Below, in pieces: positions 5,687 through 7,546 of a DNA stretch of 7,546 nt. This DNA is from Kiritimatiellales bacterium (lineage in GTDB: Bacteria; Verrucomicrobiota; Kiritimatiellia; Kiritimatiellales; Pontiellaceae): positions 1-7,546 of the forward strand of contig JAUXGY010000080.1 in assembly GCA_030621805.1 (NCBI GenBank), written 5' to 3'. A model generated the notes under the pieces. The model ran no database searches and was not told the origin of the DNA. It saw nothing but the letters and a program-made list of their open reading frames with translations. The translations under genes were made by a program, and so were the position numbers. Each line of letters opens with the position of its first letter. The first letter of the stretch is position 1.

Positions 5687-7546
5687 ATGAAAAGACACGT
5701 TCTTGCTATTCTTATGACCCTCTCGGGGGTTCTCCATGCCGTGCCGCCGCAGGATCTTCCACAAGGTCCCGGCCCCGACCAAAACCTAAAGCTCAAAGCG
5801 CCCGTGTCGCGATGGGACGATGCGCTGCCGCTTGGTAACGGTTTAATGGGGGGGTTGCTCTGGGGCGAAGGAACGACGCTGCGCCTTTCGCTCGACCGTG
5901 GCGACCTGTGGGACGAGCGCACGCATGGTGAAAAGGAGTGGTGGGGGAAATACACCTATGCTAAAGGCAAAGAAATGATTGATGCCGGAACGCCGGGGGT
6001 GGTCAATGGTTGGTGGGATGGGCCATACAATGGCGTTACCCCGACTAAGCTTCCGGGGGGACGGGTGGAAATCAATCTGGCTCCTGGAACAAAGCTTGAA
6101 TCTTTCGAGCTGAATCTGTCCACGGCCGAGGGCTGGGTGCATCTGGAGGATAAAACCAAGGTGTCGGCTTTTTTTAGTGCGGACGAGCATGTGGCTTTGA
6201 TGCGTATTCCGGGAACGGCACCGCTATCGTATGAGCTTATTCCATCCGGAGCGGCACCCGCCGGGAAGGTCGGCCCCAGTAGTGGCGGTGCCGTCAAAAA
6301 GCTAGGTTACCCCGCAGCGGAGCATGGGCAGGAAGGCTTGACCAAGTGGTATGTGCAGGATGCCGTAGATGGCTTTCAATATTGCGTTTGCATCCAGGCC
6401 CGGCGTGTCGGGAATGAAACCTTGCTGGCGATCGCTGTGACTTCCTCCAATGACAGCGGCTCGCCGCTGGCGTTGGCGCGTAAACGGTGCCAAGGCGCCT
6501 TGAGCAAAGGGTATGCCGCCATGCTCAGGCCCCACATGGCGTGGTGGAAAACATTTTGGAAACAATCAGCGGTTTTACTTCCAGCCGAAGACGCCCACAT
6601 TCTCAGACAATACTACATCGTGCAGTATTTCCATGGCGCTGCTTCGCGCCGGGGTGCTCCACCGATGCCGCTGCAAGGGGTCTGGACGGCGGATAATGGC
6701 GGACTGCCTCCGTGGAAAGGAGACTACCACAACGATCTTAACACCCAGATGACCTACATCGCCTACCAGAGTGCGGGGCATTTTAACGAAGGGTTGGGCT
6801 ACCTCGATTTCCTCTGGGATCGGCGAAAGGTATTCCAGGATTTTGCCCGGGATTTCTACGGCACAAAAGGATTGGCATGTCCCGGCGTGATGTCGCTGGC
6901 CGGGCAACCGTTGGGCGGTTGGGGGCAGTACAGTATGTCGCCCACCATGAGTGCGTGGAGCGCCCATCTTTTCTATCTACATTGGCGCTACACCATGGAC
7001 GAGAAGTTTCTCCGCGAACGCGCCTACCCGTGGGCATCGGGTGTGGGCGAGTGTATGCTGGGATTGCTGAAGCCGAACAAGGACGGCATTCTCGTGCTCC
7101 CGCTTTCTTCTTCCCCGGAGATTTTCAACAATAGTGCGCAGGCTTGGCTGGAGCCCAACAGTAACTATGACCTAATGTGCTTGAAGATGCTTTTCCTGTC
7201 ACTCCAGGAAATGGCCGAGGCCAGCGGGAAAAAGAACGAATCAAAAAAATGGGCCGAGGCCGCGACCGGATTGGGCGACTACCACACGGACGACAGCGGA
7301 AAACTTTTGCTGGATCGGACAACGCCCCTGCCCGGAAGCCACCGCCACCTCTCCAACTTGATGGGATTGCATCCCTTCAACCTGATCACCATCGAGGGCG
7401 GGGAAAAGGATCGGAAATGCATTGAGGCATCCATCGCGGATTGGGACTCGAAGGGAACGCAGGCTTGGACGGGATATAGTTTTTCCTGGTATAGCTGTCT
7501 GCGAGCACGGGTAGGGCAGGCGGAAGCAGCACTACGCTATCTGGAC
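5687..7546 (+). CDS. Secreted GH95-like glycoside hydrolase (3' end cut off by window edge)
   Basis: The frame is open for 620 codons from ATG 5687 to the window end without a stop. AGGA (5676-5679) lies seven bases before the start. Residues 1-18 form a Sec signal peptide with likely cleavage after LHA. The mature N-terminus carries ALPLGNGLMGGLLWG (46-60) and LSLDRGDLWDER (68-79), resembling the N-terminal beta domain of GH95 enzymes (alpha-L-fucosidases and alpha-L-galactosidases). The helical-barrel region shows LQGVWTA (329-335), PPWKGDYHNDLNTQM (341-355), HLFYLHWRYTMD (427-438), SSSPE (474-478, with Glu478 at the expected general-acid position), SHRHLSNLMGLHP (551-563) and TGYSFSWYSCLRARVG (595-610). 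These follow GH95 order and spacing. However, the usual Asn-x-Asn is Asp-Leu-Asn (350-352), and the Gly-Asp-Gly-Gly before TGWS reads TQAW (591-594). Substrate is therefore uncertain: fucosidase activity should not be assumed. It probably acts in the periplasm or outside the cell on plant or algal polysaccharide. Confidence 0.8.
   Translation, partial: MKRHVLAILMTLSGVLHAVPPQDLPQGPGPDQNLKLKAPVSRWDDALPLGNGLMGGLLWGEGTTLRLSLDRGDLWDERTHGEKEWWGKYTYAKGKEMIDAGTPGVVNGWWDGPYNGVTPTKLPGGRVEINLAPGTKLESFELNLSTAEGWVHLEDKTKVSAFFSADEHVALMRIPGTAPLSYELIPSGAAPAGKVGPSSGGAVKKLGYPAAEHGQEGLTKWYVQDAVDGFQYCVCIQARRVGNETLLAIAVTSSNDSGSPLALARKRCQGALSKGYAAMLRPHMAWWKTFWKQSAVLLPAEDAHILRQYYIVQYFHGAASRRGAPPMPLQGVWTADNGGLPPWKGDYHNDLNTQMTYIAYQSAGHFNEGLGYLDFLWDRRKVFQDFARDFYGTKGLACPGVMSLAGQPLGGWGQYSMSPTMSAWSAHLFYLHWRYTMDEKFLRERAYPWASGVGECMLGLLKPNKDGILVLPLSSSPEIFNNSAQAWLEPNSNYDLMCLKMLFLSLQEMAEASGKKNESKKWAEAATGLGDYHTDDSGKLLLDRTTPLPGSHRHLSNLMGLHPFNLITIEGGEKDRKCIEASIADWDSKGTQAWTGYSFSWYSCLRARVGQAEAALRYLD

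Noticed and set aside
5843..7322. Several open frames on both strands within the glycosidase region.
   Set aside because: The frame from 5687 is open for 620 codons with a signal peptide and ordered GH95-like motifs; the others are short and lack similarity.

Overview
The window (about 7.5 kb, moderately GC-rich) reads as ordinary chromosome from a Gram-negative, polysaccharide-degrading bacterium. Diderm lifestyle is suggested by a lipobox lipoprotein, a hexameric-type (GltA-like) citrate synthase and a secreted GH95-like glycosidase. The style of the genes, especially the divergent GH95-like enzyme, would suit the PVC group (for example Kiritimatiellota), but that assignment is an impression from family knowledge and no taxonomic marker is present.

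Layout from left to right. (1) The 3' part of a citrate synthase gene (gltA) enters from the left edge. (2) A convergent minus-strand gene for a small zinc-ribbon membrane protein shares its stop region with gltA; it has a good ribosome binding site, a long leader with a GC-rich hairpin, and a plausible promoter. (3) A gene for a coiled-coil lipoprotein of unknown function lies 30 bases upstream of hisB. (4) hisB (imidazoleglycerol-phosphate dehydratase) is followed by a truncated 5' fragment of a TauE/SafE-type (TSUP) permease gene and a strong intrinsic terminator. (5) hisH (glutaminase subunit of imidazole glycerol phosphate synthase) starts after the terminator, so it probably has its own promoter. 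(6) A hybrid histidine kinase with two membrane segments, almost no periplasmic sensor and a C-terminal receiver domain follows. (7) The 5' part (620 codons) of a gene for a secreted GH95-like glycoside hydrolase runs off the right edge, 35 bases after the kinase.

Together: central metabolism (TCA cycle entry), two separated steps of histidine biosynthesis, one signalling protein and one carbohydrate-degrading enzyme. HisH needs HisF, and neither hisF nor hisA follows it here, so the histidine genes look dispersed. The kinase and the glycosidase are close enough to share a transcript, but a regulatory link between them is only a guess.

I see no phage, transposon, CRISPR, tRNA or defence system. 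The points most worth a second look are the altered active-site positions of the GH95-like enzyme and the decayed TSUP gene between hisB and hisH.
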